From Parapedobacter composti (GTDB lineage: Bacteria > Bacteroidota > Bacteroidia > Sphingobacteriales > Sphingobacteriaceae): a stretch of DNA of 64,000 nucleotides. The position numbers were made by a program, and so were the translations under genes. How positions within the stretch are numbered: the stretch's first letter is position 1; every line of letters starts with the position of its first letter. The notes beneath the pieces were generated by a model. It saw only the letters and a list, made by a program, of their open reading frames with translations. It was not told where the DNA came from and did no database searches. The stretch spans positions 62,001-126,000 of the forward strand of contig NZ_FOLL01000010.1 of assembly GCF_900112315.1 (NCBI RefSeq), given 5' to 3'. This document shows positions 35,083 through 43,948 of this stretch, piece after piece.

Positions 35083-35472
35083 ATGAAAGGGCTTTTCATC
35101 GTGTTCAGTGCCTTAGGCCTGAACGCAACAGTTGACGGTCCGGCGGATAAACGCCCGCAAGAGACCCGCGTTTCGGCAACGGCAAGCCGACTTGCAGACA
35201 GCACAGCAGTTGCCCCCAAGCAGCATGGCTTACAAGCGTTTCCTACCGCTCCCATGCCCAATGCGTACCGGGGCGACGGGTGTGTTGAAATGCCGAATGC
35301 ATACCGAGGCGATAATTGCGTACCCATGCCAAACCTTTACCGGAGCCCTTTGGTTAAGATACCGCAATCGGACAGTACGTCACGAAAACCACTGGAGTTT
35401 CTGCCACAGCAGAAGAAAGCCGAGCCGTTCCGAATTAAAATTAAACCGGATACGATGAACAATAACCGTTAG
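35083..35472 (+). CDS. Small protein with MPNxYRGD repeats, unknown function
   Basis: Unrecognised 129-residue protein. The first 16 residues (MKGLFIVFSALGLNAT) could be a short signal peptide, though weak. Residues 58-88 hold three tandem 12-residue units beginning MPNAYRGDGCV, MPNAYRGDNCV and MPNLYRSPLV; the first two contain an RGD tripeptide and one Cys each. The tail is basic and Pro/Lys-rich. A -7-like element upstream and the frame-preserving divergence of the repeats (mostly third-position changes) support a real gene. It ends 4 nt inside the convergent methyltransferase gene. No function is proposed. Confidence 0.6.
   Translation: MKGLFIVFSALGLNATVDGPADKRPQETRVSATASRLADSTAVAPKQHGLQAFPTAPMPNAYRGDGCVEMPNAYRGDNCVPMPNLYRSPLVKIPQSDSTSRKPLEFLPQQKKAEPFRIKIKPDTMNNNR
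35254..35346 (+). repeat. 36-nt tandem repeat encoding MPNxYRGD units
   Basis: Units start at 35254, 35290 and 35326. The first two are complete 36-nt copies that differ mainly at third codon positions; the third keeps the ATG-CCN-AAY-NNN-TAC-CGG part and then diverges. In-frame repeats with mostly synonymous change imply selection on the protein. Confidence 0.75.
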
Positions 35473-36200
35473 GACCCTGTCTTTCTGACGTGGAGTTTTC
35501 TGCCCTTTTTGATAAACTCGTATCCGTTTTTGTCGCGGAAATATTCGTCTACAGCATTCCGGCAACCTGACCAGTCATAGTAATCGTCAAAAACTATCCT
35601 GCCATTATGAGCCAGATTCGGTTCAATTTGAACAAGGCAGCTCATCACAGACGTATACCAATCACAGTCAATATGTGCAAAGGCAACCGGTTCGGTTATA
35701 TATAAAGTATCTTCGAAATACCCTTTGATTAATTTAATCCGGTTCGGTTCAGCAGGCACGCCGTGTCCGGCCAGGTTGGCCGACACCACCTGCTGGAGGT
35801 TTTCCGTATAGCCATAATATGTATTGTTGCCGAGGCCTTTCGATCGGCCGCTTTTGATTTCGTCATAGCGGGCGTGTACATCGGCATCATCTTTATCTGA
35901 TGGAGGCGGAATCATGCCGAACGCGTCGTATACCCGAAATTCACGATCAGGACGTTTGGCGCGACCGATGACGATGGCCGAGCCGCCCAGCGCGCATCCC
36001 GCCTCGATAAAAAGCCCATCAACCCGGTCGCGCTCTACCGCTTTAACCGTTTCATAGAGGTTGAGCAAATCAGCCGTTCCGAGATACGTCAAATGCTCCT
36101 TTTTTACGCGCAACACTGCCGCTCGCTCTTTATCAGTAATGGTGTACCACCAGCGCCGGGCGGTGGTGAGTAGCCGGTCGGCAACAGCACGTATAGCCAT
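35469..36200 (-). CDS. TylF/MycF-family SAM-dependent O-methyltransferase
   Basis: Class I methyltransferase of 243 residues. The SAM-binding loop is FIEAGCALGGSAIVIG (near residue 65-80), followed by YDAFGMIPPPSDKDDADVH, an acidic KGYFEDTL segment, the metal-binding-type AHIDCDWYTSV and IVFDDYYDWSGCRNAVDEYF. These are hallmarks of the TylF/MycF sugar O-methyltransferases of antibiotic pathways; many relatives instead lie in cell-surface glycan gene sets. Here it starts 2 nt after the pyruvate kinase stop, so it is probably co-transcribed with pyk. The acceptor substrate is unknown. Confidence 0.85.
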   Translation of the reverse strand: MAIRAVADRLLTTARRWWYTITDKERAAVLRVKKEHLTYLGTADLLNLYETVKAVERDRVDGLFIEAGCALGGSAIVIGRAKRPDREFRVYDAFGMIPPPSDKDDADVHARYDEIKSGRSKGLGNNTYYGYTENLQQVVSANLAGHGVPAEPNRIKLIKGYFEDTLYITEPVAFAHIDCDWYTSVMSCLVQIEPNLAHNGRIVFDDYYDWSGCRNAVDEYFRDKNGYEFIKKGRKLHVRKTGS

Positions 36201-36202
36201 AT

Positions 36203-37633
36203 TTATTCCATTTCAGTAACCTTGATGGTATTGGTTTTTCCCTTTTTGTGCAAAGGGGTAGATGCCGTATTAATGACTATCTGCCCCGATTGAACCAATT
36301 TTTTGGCTTTCAGCAGGGAATTGACATCATGTATACTGCCGTCGGTGCTCTCGAACTTGTCATAGAAAAACGTTTTTACGCCCCAAAGTAAACTGAGCGT
36401 ATTGAGCAGCACCTGATTTCCTGTAAAAATGTAAATATTGGCGTCCGGACGATAGCTTGATATCTCAAAAGCGGTGTAACCGGAGTACGTCATCGCCACA
36501 ATCGCCGACGCATTGGTTTTTTCGGCGAGATACACCGAAGACCCACATATCGCATCAGGAATCATTGATTCGTTGCCATGCACGGTCTTTTTCAGGCTGT
36601 AATAAGGATAAGACGTCCGTTCTACGTGGACAATAATCTTACTCATGGTTTCAATAACGATTTCCGGGAATTCGCCGACCGATGTTTCGCCGCTGAGCAT
36701 TACCGCATCCGCACCATCCAGCACGGAGTTGGCTACGTCATTTACCTCTGCCCGTGTAGGACGGGGTGTCGTAATCATGCTCTCCAACATCTGTGTGGCG
36801 ATGATGACCGGTTTAGCCGCGCTGCGGCATTTGCTGACAATCATCTTTTGAAGCACGGGCACATCCTCCATGGGCATTTCTACCCCGAGGTCTCCCCGGG
36901 CCACCATGATGCCATCCGTAGCGGCAATGATAGCATCTATGTTTTCAATGGCTTCAGGTTTTTCAATCTTAGCGATTACGCGGGCCGATTTGCCTTTGGC
37001 CCGGATAGCTTCTTTGAGCTTTACGATATCATCAGCCGTCCGCACGAACGACATCCCTATCCATTCTACATCATGCTCAAGCACAAAATGAAGGTTGTTC
37101 AGATCTTCCTCCGTGAGGCTGGGGATGGACACCTTTGTGTTGGGGAGGTTTACTCCCTTACGGGAAGTGAGGACCCCTCCATGTACCACTTGGCACCAAA
37201 CGGTATCCTGCTGGTTTGAACGCAGTACCCGTAACTGTATTTTTCCGTCGTCCAATAAGATGATTTCACCCTCACGAACGTCCTTCGGAAAATTCTCATA
37301 GGTAATGTAGACACGGCTTTCGTCACCGATAAGCTCTTTGGTGGTAATCTCTACCTGCGCGCCGTTCAACAAAACTGCCCCTCCCTCTTTCATTTTACCG
37401 ATACGGATCTTGGGCCCCTGCAAATCGGCCAAGATACCGATGTTGGTATGGTACTCTGCATTGATTTCACGGATGGTATGGATCACTTTCAAGTGGTCTT
37501 CCTGACTACCATGAGAAAAGTTGAGGCGGCATACGTCTACCCCTTTGGCAATCATGCTGGTTAACACCTCTTTGTTGGCCGAGGCAGGGCCTAATGTCGC
37601 TACTATTTTAGTTCGCTTCTGAACCTTTTCCAT
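36203..37633 (-). CDS. pyk: Pyruvate kinase
   Basis: Glycolytic enzyme of 476 residues making pyruvate and ATP from phosphoenolpyruvate. Motifs: TKIVATLGPASANKEVL, CRLNFSHGSQEDH (Arg/Asn/Ser of the active site), LADLQGPKIRIG, the catalytic IAKIEKPEAIENID, GIMVARGDLGVEM, ATQMLESMITTPRPTRAEVNDVANSVLDG (signature with Thr/Glu) and the C-terminal regulatory domain to SQIVINTAST. Complete. Upstream lies the IPExxxVDY gene (105-nt gap, same strand), downstream the TylF-like gene (2 nt). Confidence 0.97.
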   Translation of the reverse strand: MEKVQKRTKIVATLGPASANKEVLTSMIAKGVDVCRLNFSHGSQEDHLKVIHTIREINAEYHTNIGILADLQGPKIRIGKMKEGGAVLLNGAQVEITTKELIGDESRVYITYENFPKDVREGEIILLDDGKIQLRVLRSNQQDTVWCQVVHGGVLTSRKGVNLPNTKVSIPSLTEEDLNNLHFVLEHDVEWIGMSFVRTADDIVKLKEAIRAKGKSARVIAKIEKPEAIENIDAIIAATDGIMVARGDLGVEMPMEDVPVLQKMIVSKCRSAAKPVIIATQMLESMITTPRPTRAEVNDVANSVLDGADAVMLSGETSVGEFPEIVIETMSKIIVHVERTSYPYYSLKKTVHGNESMIPDAICGSSVYLAEKTNASAIVAMTYSGYTAFEISSYRPDANIYIFTGNQVLLNTLSLLWGVKTFFYDKFESTDGSIHDVNSLLKAKKLVQSGQIVINTASTPLHKKGKTNTIKVTEME

Positions 37634-37738
37634 TATATCGTGTTGTTTGTTTTACTTCTATTTACCTTATGGTACTGACAATGATTGTTCCAACAAAACC
37701 AATATAGTGTGATTGATACACTTTGCTGAAACATGGCG

Positions 37739-38158
37739 CTAAAATATTAGATTTTCTTTGGATTTCAATTTTTGCGGGGAGATTTCCGTTGCGACCACCA
37801 CTTCCGCAATGCTCGCGATGCCGTCCTGGAGAAAAGCAAGGTCTTCATCGTCTATAAAATTTTTTATCAGCAAGAAGTAATCCGAGTGGCGCATTTCCGG
37901 GACGAGAATCCCTCCGTCCGTTCCTTTATTTGCCAGAAGATAATATTCGGTATCGGTAGCGGTGGAGAAATCTGCATACCTGCTGAAATACGCCCAGCCC
38001 AAAGGAGGCAACCAGACTTCGTGATCGTCAATCTTAGTGAAGTTCCGCCGCGTGGCCTTATTGATGAAATGGCACAGCCGATAATCCCTAAGTGAAGACG
38101 TTATGGCAACAAGGGTGAAATCAAGGTCTAATTCGTATTTTAGTGTAACTTTATTCAA
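37739..38158 (-). CDS. IPExxxVDY family protein
   Basis: Protein of 139 residues with the family motif in the form VPEMRHSDY (near residue 85-93), followed by FLLIKNFID. The N-terminal LKYELDLDFTLVAITSSLRDYRLCHFINK is characteristic. Function unknown; the family is found in Bacteroidota and commonly lies just upstream of pyruvate kinase and divergent from acpP, as here. The start codon is TTG at 38158, since the conserved N-terminus begins there and no ATG precedes it in frame. Confidence 0.9.
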   Translation of the reverse strand: MNKVTLKYELDLDFTLVAITSSLRDYRLCHFINKATRRNFTKIDDHEVWLPPLGWAYFSRYADFSTATDTEYYLLANKGTDGGILVPEMRHSDYFLLIKNFIDDEDLAFLQDGIASIAEVVVATEISPQKLKSKENLIF

Positions 38159-38440
38159 AGTATTTCCTATATTCAGCGCAATATTACAAAAACAAAAAGA
38201 ATAGCATTACAATTATACGAAAGATAATAAAAAGGTAACGGAATTGGAGTTGGAAGGTGGCCATCAGCGAAGTACCCGTGAGCGGACTTCCGAGGATTGC
38301 GCTAAATCACTGACATAAAAACTATAAGTATTTTTCAATTGCTAAGTGGGCGGAAGGCCTCAAAAATCAAAAACGTTTTACTATTTGCCGAAATTTATTT
38401 TTCTTTGCACAGATTTATTAAACAATTAAACTATAGAATC

Positions 38441-38677
38441 ATGTCTGATATCGCATCAAGAGTTAAAGCAATTATCGTTGAAAAGCTGGGTGTAGACGAA
38501 AACGAAGTAACCCCCGAGGCTTCTTTCACCAATGATTTGGGTGCCGACTCGCTCGACACGGTGGAATTGATCATGGAGTTTGAAAAAGAATTCAACGTAG
38601 CTATTCCCGATGACCAGGCTGAAACCATCAGCACGGTAGGACAAGCAATCGCTTATTTAGAAAAAAACGTTAACTAA
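38441..38677 (+). CDS. acpP: Acyl carrier protein
   Basis: ACP of 78 residues carrying growing fatty acids on phosphopantetheine. The attachment serine lies in the DSL motif ([18 protein letters not shown], near Ser38). The ATG at 38441 gives the standard N-terminus [11 protein letters not shown]; the frame is open upstream but reads AT-rich leader. Followed after 27 nt by fabF and then rnc, the conserved acpP-fabF-rnc order. The 280-nt region upstream holds the divergent IPExxxVDY gene's leader and an AT-rich promoter with a near-consensus TTTCTTTG at 38400-38407. Confidence 0.97.
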   Translation: MSDIASRVKAIIVEKLGVDENEVTPEASFTNDLGADSLDTVELIMEFEKEFNVAIPDDQAETISTVGQAIAYLEKNVN

Positions 38678-38704
38678 CTAAGTTCATTAGGCTAATCATA
38701 ATAA

Positions 38705-39958
38705 ATGGAGCTTAAAAGAGTAGTAGTAACAGGGTTAGGTGCGCTTACTCCTATAGGAAATACTGTCCCGGAATTCTGGGACAACCTAATCAAAGGGGTA
38801 AGCGGCGCTGCTCCTATCACGAAGTTTGACGCTTCGAAATTCAAGACCCGCTTTGCCTGTGAGGTTAAGGGGTTCAATGCCGAAGATTTCATGGAGCGCA
38901 AAGAGGCCCGTAAGGTAGATCCATTTGTACATTATGCAATAGCCGTTACAGATGAAGCGATTGCCGATGCGTCGCTTGCATTTGATAAACTGAATACCAA
39001 CCGCATCGGTGTGATTTGGGGGTCTGGTATCGGTGGCTTGAAGACTTTTTTGGATGAGGTGAGCAATTTTGCCAAGGGTGACGGAACACCCCGGTTTAAC
39101 CCCTTTTTCATCCCAAAAATGATTCTGGATATCGCCCCGGGGCATATCTCTATGCGGCATGGCCTACGCGGGCCGAACTTTTCTACGGTTTCTGCCTGCG
39201 CTTCGTCTACCCATGCGCTGATTGACTCGTTGAACTATATCCGCACCGGATTTGCCGATGTGATTATTACCGGCGGTTCCGAAGCCATCATCAACGAAGC
39301 CGGCATCGGCGGCTTCAATGCGATGCATGCACTATCTACCCGAAATGATGACCCACAGACGGCATCGCGGCCTTTTGATAAAGATCGGGATGGATTTGTG
39401 GCGGGAGAAGGCGGAGGTGCCATCGTACTGGAAAGCCTTGAGCATGCACAAGCGCGCGGGGCTAAGATTTATGCCGAATTAGTAGGCGGCGGAATGAGCG
39501 CCGATGCATACCACATTACCGCATCTCATCCTGAAGGCCTCGGCGCCCGATTGGCGATGACCAACGCCCTGACGGACGCACGGCTGAAAAACGAAGACAT
39601 TGATTATATCAATGTGCACGGAACATCTACCCCCGTGGGGGATCCAAGTGAAATCACGGCCATCCTAGAGTTGTTTGGGCAGCATGCCTATGCGCTTAAC
39701 ATCAGCTCTACGAAATCCATGACGGGGCACCTGCTCGGTGCCGCTGGTGCGGTGGAGTCCATCGCTTCCATACTGGCGGTGCAAAACGACATCGTACCCC
39801 CGACGATCAATCACTTCACGGATGATCCAAACCTCGATCCGAAACTAAACTTCACATTCAATAAAGCGCAAAAACGGGGCGTGTATGCTGCTATGAGCAA
39901 CACCTTCGGTTTTGGTGGACACAATGCCACGGTTATTTTTAAAAAATTTGAAGCGTAG
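38705..39958 (+). CDS. fabF: 3-oxoacyl-[ACP] synthase II
   Basis: Condensing enzyme of 417 residues that elongates acyl-ACP with malonyl-ACP. Catalytic triad: Cys165 (STVSACASSTHAL), His in YINVHGTSTPVGD and His in STKSMTGHLLGAAGAVE. Start MELKRVVVTGLGALTPIG and the C-terminal AMSNTFGFGGHNATVIF are typical. Directly follows acpP. Confidence 0.98.
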   Translation: MELKRVVVTGLGALTPIGNTVPEFWDNLIKGVSGAAPITKFDASKFKTRFACEVKGFNAEDFMERKEARKVDPFVHYAIAVTDEAIADASLAFDKLNTNRIGVIWGSGIGGLKTFLDEVSNFAKGDGTPRFNPFFIPKMILDIAPGHISMRHGLRGPNFSTVSACASSTHALIDSLNYIRTGFADVIITGGSEAIINEAGIGGFNAMHALSTRNDDPQTASRPFDKDRDGFVAGEGGGAIVLESLEHAQARGAKIYAELVGGGMSADAYHITASHPEGLGARLAMTNALTDARLKNEDIDYINVHGTSTPVGDPSEITAILELFGQHAYALNISSTKSMTGHLLGAAGAVESIASILAVQNDIVPPTINHFTDDPNLDPKLNFTFNKAQKRGVYAAMSNTFGFGGHNATVIFKKFEA

Positions 39959-40023
39959 GTTGGAAGGCATTGGCTGCAAAGGGGAACCTCCCCTTTGCAT
40001 GCTTAGTTTTACGTAACAATCAG

Positions 40024-40755
40024 ATGCCTATTTCAAGGATTTACAAGCTGTACTTTTCATCCAACCGCCGCTATGTAAGGGCGTTGAGAAATCTACTGGG
40101 CTTCGTTCCGGGGAATATACACCTCTACCAACTGGCCTTCCGCCATAAATCAGTAGCCGTACCTGTGAAAGATGGCATCAAGAACAGCAATGAACGGCTG
40201 GAATTTCTGGGCGACGCTGTACTGGGATCGGTGGTGGCCGAACTACTCTTTAAGAAATATCCCTACAAGGGCGAAGGATTTCTCACGGAAATGCGCTCAA
40301 AAATTGTGAGCCGTGCCCACCTCAACCAGCTTTCCCGAAAGCTTGGGCTCAATGAACTCATCCAGTATGATACCCGCATGATCAATTATCCCAGTAAGCA
40401 GGGATCGCTGCTGGGGGACGCTTTTGAAGCACTCATTGGGGCCATTTACCTTGACAAGGGATATGTTTTTACCCGTAATTTCCTGATAGGCCGTATTATC
40501 AAGCCCCATGTAGACATCCAATTACTGGAACAGACTGAAACCAATTTCAAAAGCCGCCTCATTGAGTGGTGCCAGCAAGCCGGCAAGGAGATAAGCTTCG
40601 TGCAGACCGAAAATGCAGAAGGCGACAGTATGAAAATTTTCACCATTGATGCTGTAATTGACGGCGAGGTGTATGGTACGGGCCGCGACTATAATAAAAA
40701 GAGCGCGGAAAAAATCGCTGCCGAAAAGGCTTGCGAGGCGTTAAATGTGCTTTAA
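40024..40755 (+). CDS. rnc: Ribonuclease III
   Basis: Double-strand-specific RNase of 243 residues processing rRNA and mRNAs. The catalytic domain carries the signature NERLEFLGDAVLGSVVAELLF and the second metal-binding GDAFEALIGAIYLDKG; the C-terminal dsRNA-binding domain spans about 172-240 (NFKSRLIEWCQQAG, GTGRDYNKKSAEKIAAEKACEAL). ATG at 40024 chosen; an upstream in-frame TTG at 39970 would add unconserved residues. Last gene of the acpP-fabF-rnc group. Confidence 0.96.
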   Translation: MPISRIYKLYFSSNRRYVRALRNLLGFVPGNIHLYQLAFRHKSVAVPVKDGIKNSNERLEFLGDAVLGSVVAELLFKKYPYKGEGFLTEMRSKIVSRAHLNQLSRKLGLNELIQYDTRMINYPSKQGSLLGDAFEALIGAIYLDKGYVFTRNFLIGRIIKPHVDIQLLEQTETNFKSRLIEWCQQAGKEISFVQTENAEGDSMKIFTIDAVIDGEVYGTGRDYNKKSAEKIAAEKACEALNVL

Positions 40756-40791
40756 AGCGCGCACCATAATGCACTTCTAAGTTCCGATGCT

Positions 40792-40799
40792 TACCTTTG
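40792..40799 (+). promoter_or_regulatory. Promoter -7 element of hisS
   Basis: TACCTTTG ends 4 nt (CGGC) before the hisS ATG, predicting a leaderless or near-leaderless transcript. It lies in the 48-nt gap after rnc. Confidence 0.65.
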
Positions 40800-40803
40800 C
40801 GGC

Positions 40804-42192
40804 ATGGCAACGATTAAACCATCATTGGCAAAAGGCACGCGCGATTTCTCACCGGCGGAAATGGAAAAGCGCAATTATATCTTTGACACGATAAAACAGG
40901 TCTTTGCAAAGTACGGATACCAAGAGATACAAACCCCTGCATTTGAAAATCTGCAGACCCTTACCGGTAAATATGGGGACGAAGGAGATAAGCTGATCTT
41001 CAAAATACTTAACTCCGGCGAATACCTTGCAAAGGTGCCGGGGAATATGCTGGAAGAGCGGGCTTCTGTACAGCTAATTCCTCACATTTCCGAAAAGGCC
41101 CTGCGGTATGACCTGACCGTACCGTTTGCCCGGTATGTAGTGATGCGCCAACATGAAATAACGCTGCCCTTTAAGCGTTTCCAAATACAGCCGGTATGGC
41201 GGGCCGATCGGCCCCAGCGGGGGCGTTATCGCGAATTTTACCAGTGTGATGTGGACGTAGTGGGCTCGGATAGCTTACTCCATGAGGCGGAATTTATCCT
41301 TATCTACCACGAGGCATTGACAAACCTCGGACTGACGGACTTTACCATTAAGCTTAACAACCGGAAAATCCTGACGGGAATCGCCGAAGTGCTCGGCAAA
41401 CCGGAACTTATCGTGGCGATGACCGTTGCTATCGACAAGCTCGATAAAATCGGCCTCGACGGTGTCATTACCGAACTGCTCGACCGCGGGTTTTCGGTGG
41501 ATGACTTAAAAAAACTGCAACCTATCATTCAACTACAAGGCGACAACATTGACAAAATCCGGCAGCTGAAACGGGTACTTGAACCATCTGCTACCGGATT
41601 GCTGGGTATCGAAGAGCTGGAAACCGTTATGGGGTATGTGGAAAGACTGACGGGTGATGTTGCGTTGCTGAACCGTTTTGTAGACGTGGATATTACCCTG
41701 GCCCGTGGACTCAACTATTATACGGGCTGCATCTTTGAGGTGAAGACCAATGAGGTAACTATGGGCAGCATTGGTGGAGGTGGCCGCTACGATGACTTGA
41801 CGGGGATGTTTGGGCTCAAAGGGCTTACAGGTGTAGGTGTCTCGTTCGGAGCGGACCGCATCTATGACGTGTTGGAAGAATTATCGCTTTTCCCTGCCGG
41901 CACAAGGCAGTCTACGCAGGTGTTGATCAGCAATTTTGACAAATTAGCAGAACTGTATGCACTACCCTTGCTGTATAAACTACGCAATGCAGGGGTGGCG
42001 GCCGAGTTATACCCCACTGCGGCCAAACTGAAGAAACAGCTGTCATATGCCGACGCCAAGCGGATTCCTTACGTCCTGCTCATCGGTGAAGACGAAATCC
42101 AGAGCGGACTACTATCGCTTAAAGACATGCGGAGCGGCGAACAGCGACGGCTGACTGAAGCGAATCTCATTGCGCACTTAACCGAATCTTGA
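40804..42192 (+). CDS. hisS: Histidyl-tRNA synthetase
   Basis: Class II synthetase of 462 residues charging tRNA-His. Motif 1 region KGTRDFSPAEMEKR...; motif 2 FQIQPVWRADRPQRGRYREF; histidine-A motifs LARGLNYYTGCIFEV and motif 3 GGGRYDDLTGMFG with GVGVSFGADRIYDVL. The C-terminal anticodon-binding domain runs from about residue 365. Complete, with its own -7 element; yccF starts 1 nt after its stop. Confidence 0.97.
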   Translation: MATIKPSLAKGTRDFSPAEMEKRNYIFDTIKQVFAKYGYQEIQTPAFENLQTLTGKYGDEGDKLIFKILNSGEYLAKVPGNMLEERASVQLIPHISEKALRYDLTVPFARYVVMRQHEITLPFKRFQIQPVWRADRPQRGRYREFYQCDVDVVGSDSLLHEAEFILIYHEALTNLGLTDFTIKLNNRKILTGIAEVLGKPELIVAMTVAIDKLDKIGLDGVITELLDRGFSVDDLKKLQPIIQLQGDNIDKIRQLKRVLEPSATGLLGIEELETVMGYVERLTGDVALLNRFVDVDITLARGLNYYTGCIFEVKTNEVTMGSIGGGGRYDDLTGMFGLKGLTGVGVSFGADRIYDVLEELSLFPAGTRQSTQVLISNFDKLAELYALPLLYKLRNAGVAAELYPTAAKLKKQLSYADAKRIPYVLLIGEDEIQSGLLSLKDMRSGEQRRLTEANLIAHLTES

Positions 42193-42193
42193 T

Positions 42194-42562
42194 ATGAACC
42201 TTCTTGGCAACCTCATTTGGATTATTTTCGGCGGATTTCTTATTTGCCTGCAATACCTTATTGGCGGACTGGTACTCTGCCTGACCATTGTGGGCATACC
42301 GTTCGGGATACAACTTTTCAAGTTGGCTGTGGCTTCTTTGGTCCCATTCGGTACGGTAGTGACCAACCGCCCGTCAAGCACGGGGTGCCTGTATACGCTG
42401 ATGAATATCCTTTGGATTGTATTCGGAGGAATATGGGTGGCACTTACACACCTTGTCTTCGGACTGCTGCTTTGCATTACGATTATCGGCATTCCCTTTG
42501 GCCGGCAGCATTTCAAGCTGATGGCACTGGCTTTTACGCCCTTTGGCAAGTCGGTAAGCTAA
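42194..42562 (+). CDS. YccF domain-containing membrane protein
   Basis: Small inner-membrane protein of 122 residues made of two similar halves, each with a hydrophobic hairpin and the motif GIPFG (TIVGIPFGIQLFKL and TIIGIPFGRQHFKL) followed by P-F-G (LVPFGTVV, FTPFGKSV). This duplicated layout defines the YccF family, whose function is unknown. Probably co-transcribed with hisS; ends 3 nt from the convergent radA. Confidence 0.92.
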   Translation: MNLLGNLIWIIFGGFLICLQYLIGGLVLCLTIVGIPFGIQLFKLAVASLVPFGTVVTNRPSSTGCLYTLMNILWIVFGGIWVALTHLVFGLLLCITIIGIPFGRQHFKLMALAFTPFGKSVS

Positions 42563-42565
42563 GGC

Positions 42566-43945
42566 CTATCCAAAGATTGCCTGAAACACTTCCTCAACGC
42601 GTGCTACGGGAACGACACGGATGCGATGTTTGCTGTTGTCCAATCCTTTAGTGTTATATCTGGAAATGTAGATGGTTTCAAAACCAAGCTTCTCTGCTTC
42701 CGCGATACGCTGCTCAACACGATTGACGGCCCGAATTTCGCCAGACAGGCCTACTTCACCTGCGAACGCTGCAGTTGGCGCTACACCAATATCCTGCTGA
42801 GAAGAGATAATGGCGATAATAACCGCCAAATCGATGGCGGGGTCTTCTACCCGCAAACCACCCGCGATATTAAGAAACACGTCCTGCGCGCTCAACCGGA
42901 ATCCGAAACGTTTTTCGAGCACGGCAAGCAGCATGTTCATGCGCCGCGTATCAAAGCCGGTGGATGAGCGCTGGGGTGTACCATAAGCTGAATTACCCAC
43001 CAGCGCCTGTACTTCGATAAGCATGGGGCGCATGCCTTCCAGCATGGCCGCGATGGCGACGCCGCTCATCTGTTCTTCGCGCTGCGACAGCAGAATCTCC
43101 GAAGGATTGCTTACCTCACGCAACCCGGTTCCCTGCATTTCATAAATTCCAAGCTCTGAAGCGGAGCCAAACCTGTTTTTTACGGCGCGCAGGATGCGGT
43201 ATACGTGATGCCTATCGCCCTCGAACTGAAGCACCGTATCCACCATATGCTCCAGCACCTTAGGCCCCGCTATGGCTCCGTCTTTGGTAATATGCCCCAC
43301 AATGAATACCGGCACTGCTGTTTCTTTAGCGAAACGCAGCAACTGGGCCGTGCACTCACGTACCTGGGAAACGCTGCCCGGTGCGGCATCTAACTGCGCG
43401 GAATATAGGGTTTGGATGGAATCAATGACCAATAACCCCGGGCCGACGGCCGCTACCTGTGTAAAGATGTTGGACATGGATGTTTCGGTAAGGATAAAGC
43501 AATCAGCACTGGCCGGCCCGGTAAGCCGCTCGGCCCGCATCTTGAGCTGTTGCTCGCTCTCTTCACCGGAAATGTAAAGTGTTTTCACGCCCGGCATGTT
43601 AAGCGCGAGCTGCAACATCAATGTAGATTTGCCGATGCCCGGCTCACCGCCGATGAGTACCAGCGAGCCGGGGACAATACCTCCTCCCAATACCCGGTTA
43701 AGTTCTCCGTCGGGCGTTGTCATCCGGCTTTCTGCCGCATGTTCGATGTCTTGTATGGCGGCAGCCTTATTGGTGCGCTTCGAGACATCCGCCGATGTCT
43801 GCCAATCCGGTGCGCGGGCGGCGGCGCGTTCTACCACCTCTTCTACAAAGGTGTTCCAAGCATTGCATGACGGGCATTTACCGAGCCATTTGGGTGATTC
43901 GTATCCGCAACTTTGGCAGAAATAGGTTATCTTTGTTTTGGCCAT
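42566..43945 (-). CDS. radA: DNA repair protein RadA
   Basis: RecA-related branch-migration helicase of 459 residues. N-terminal zinc finger with Cys10, Cys13, Cys24 and Cys27 (CQSCGYESPKWLGKCPSC), Walker A GGEPGIGKSTLML, Walker B LLVIDSIQTL, the family KNRFG motif (VKNRFGSASELG) and a C-terminal Lon-protease-like domain (about 300-459, AIDLAVIIAIISSQQDI, AFAGEVGLSGEIR). Last gene of a minus-strand operon behind the dipeptidase (3-nt gap). Confidence 0.96.
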   Translation of the reverse strand: MAKTKITYFCQSCGYESPKWLGKCPSCNAWNTFVEEVVERAAARAPDWQTSADVSKRTNKAAAIQDIEHAAESRMTTPDGELNRVLGGGIVPGSLVLIGGEPGIGKSTLMLQLALNMPGVKTLYISGEESEQQLKMRAERLTGPASADCFILTETSMSNIFTQVAAVGPGLLVIDSIQTLYSAQLDAAPGSVSQVRECTAQLLRFAKETAVPVFIVGHITKDGAIAGPKVLEHMVDTVLQFEGDRHHVYRILRAVKNRFGSASELGIYEMQGTGLREVSNPSEILLSQREEQMSGVAIAAMLEGMRPMLIEVQALVGNSAYGTPQRSSTGFDTRRMNMLLAVLEKRFGFRLSAQDVFLNIAGGLRVEDPAIDLAVIIAIISSQQDIGVAPTAAFAGEVGLSGEIRAVNRVEQRIAEAEKLGFETIYISRYNTKGLDNSKHRIRVVPVARVEEVFQAIFG

Positions 43946-43948
43946 GGT

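Noticed and set aside
35073-35327. 84-codon frame on the minus strand with SPRYAxG repeats
   Set aside because: It is the antisense image of the MPNxYRGD repeats; third-position silent changes fit the plus-strand frame.
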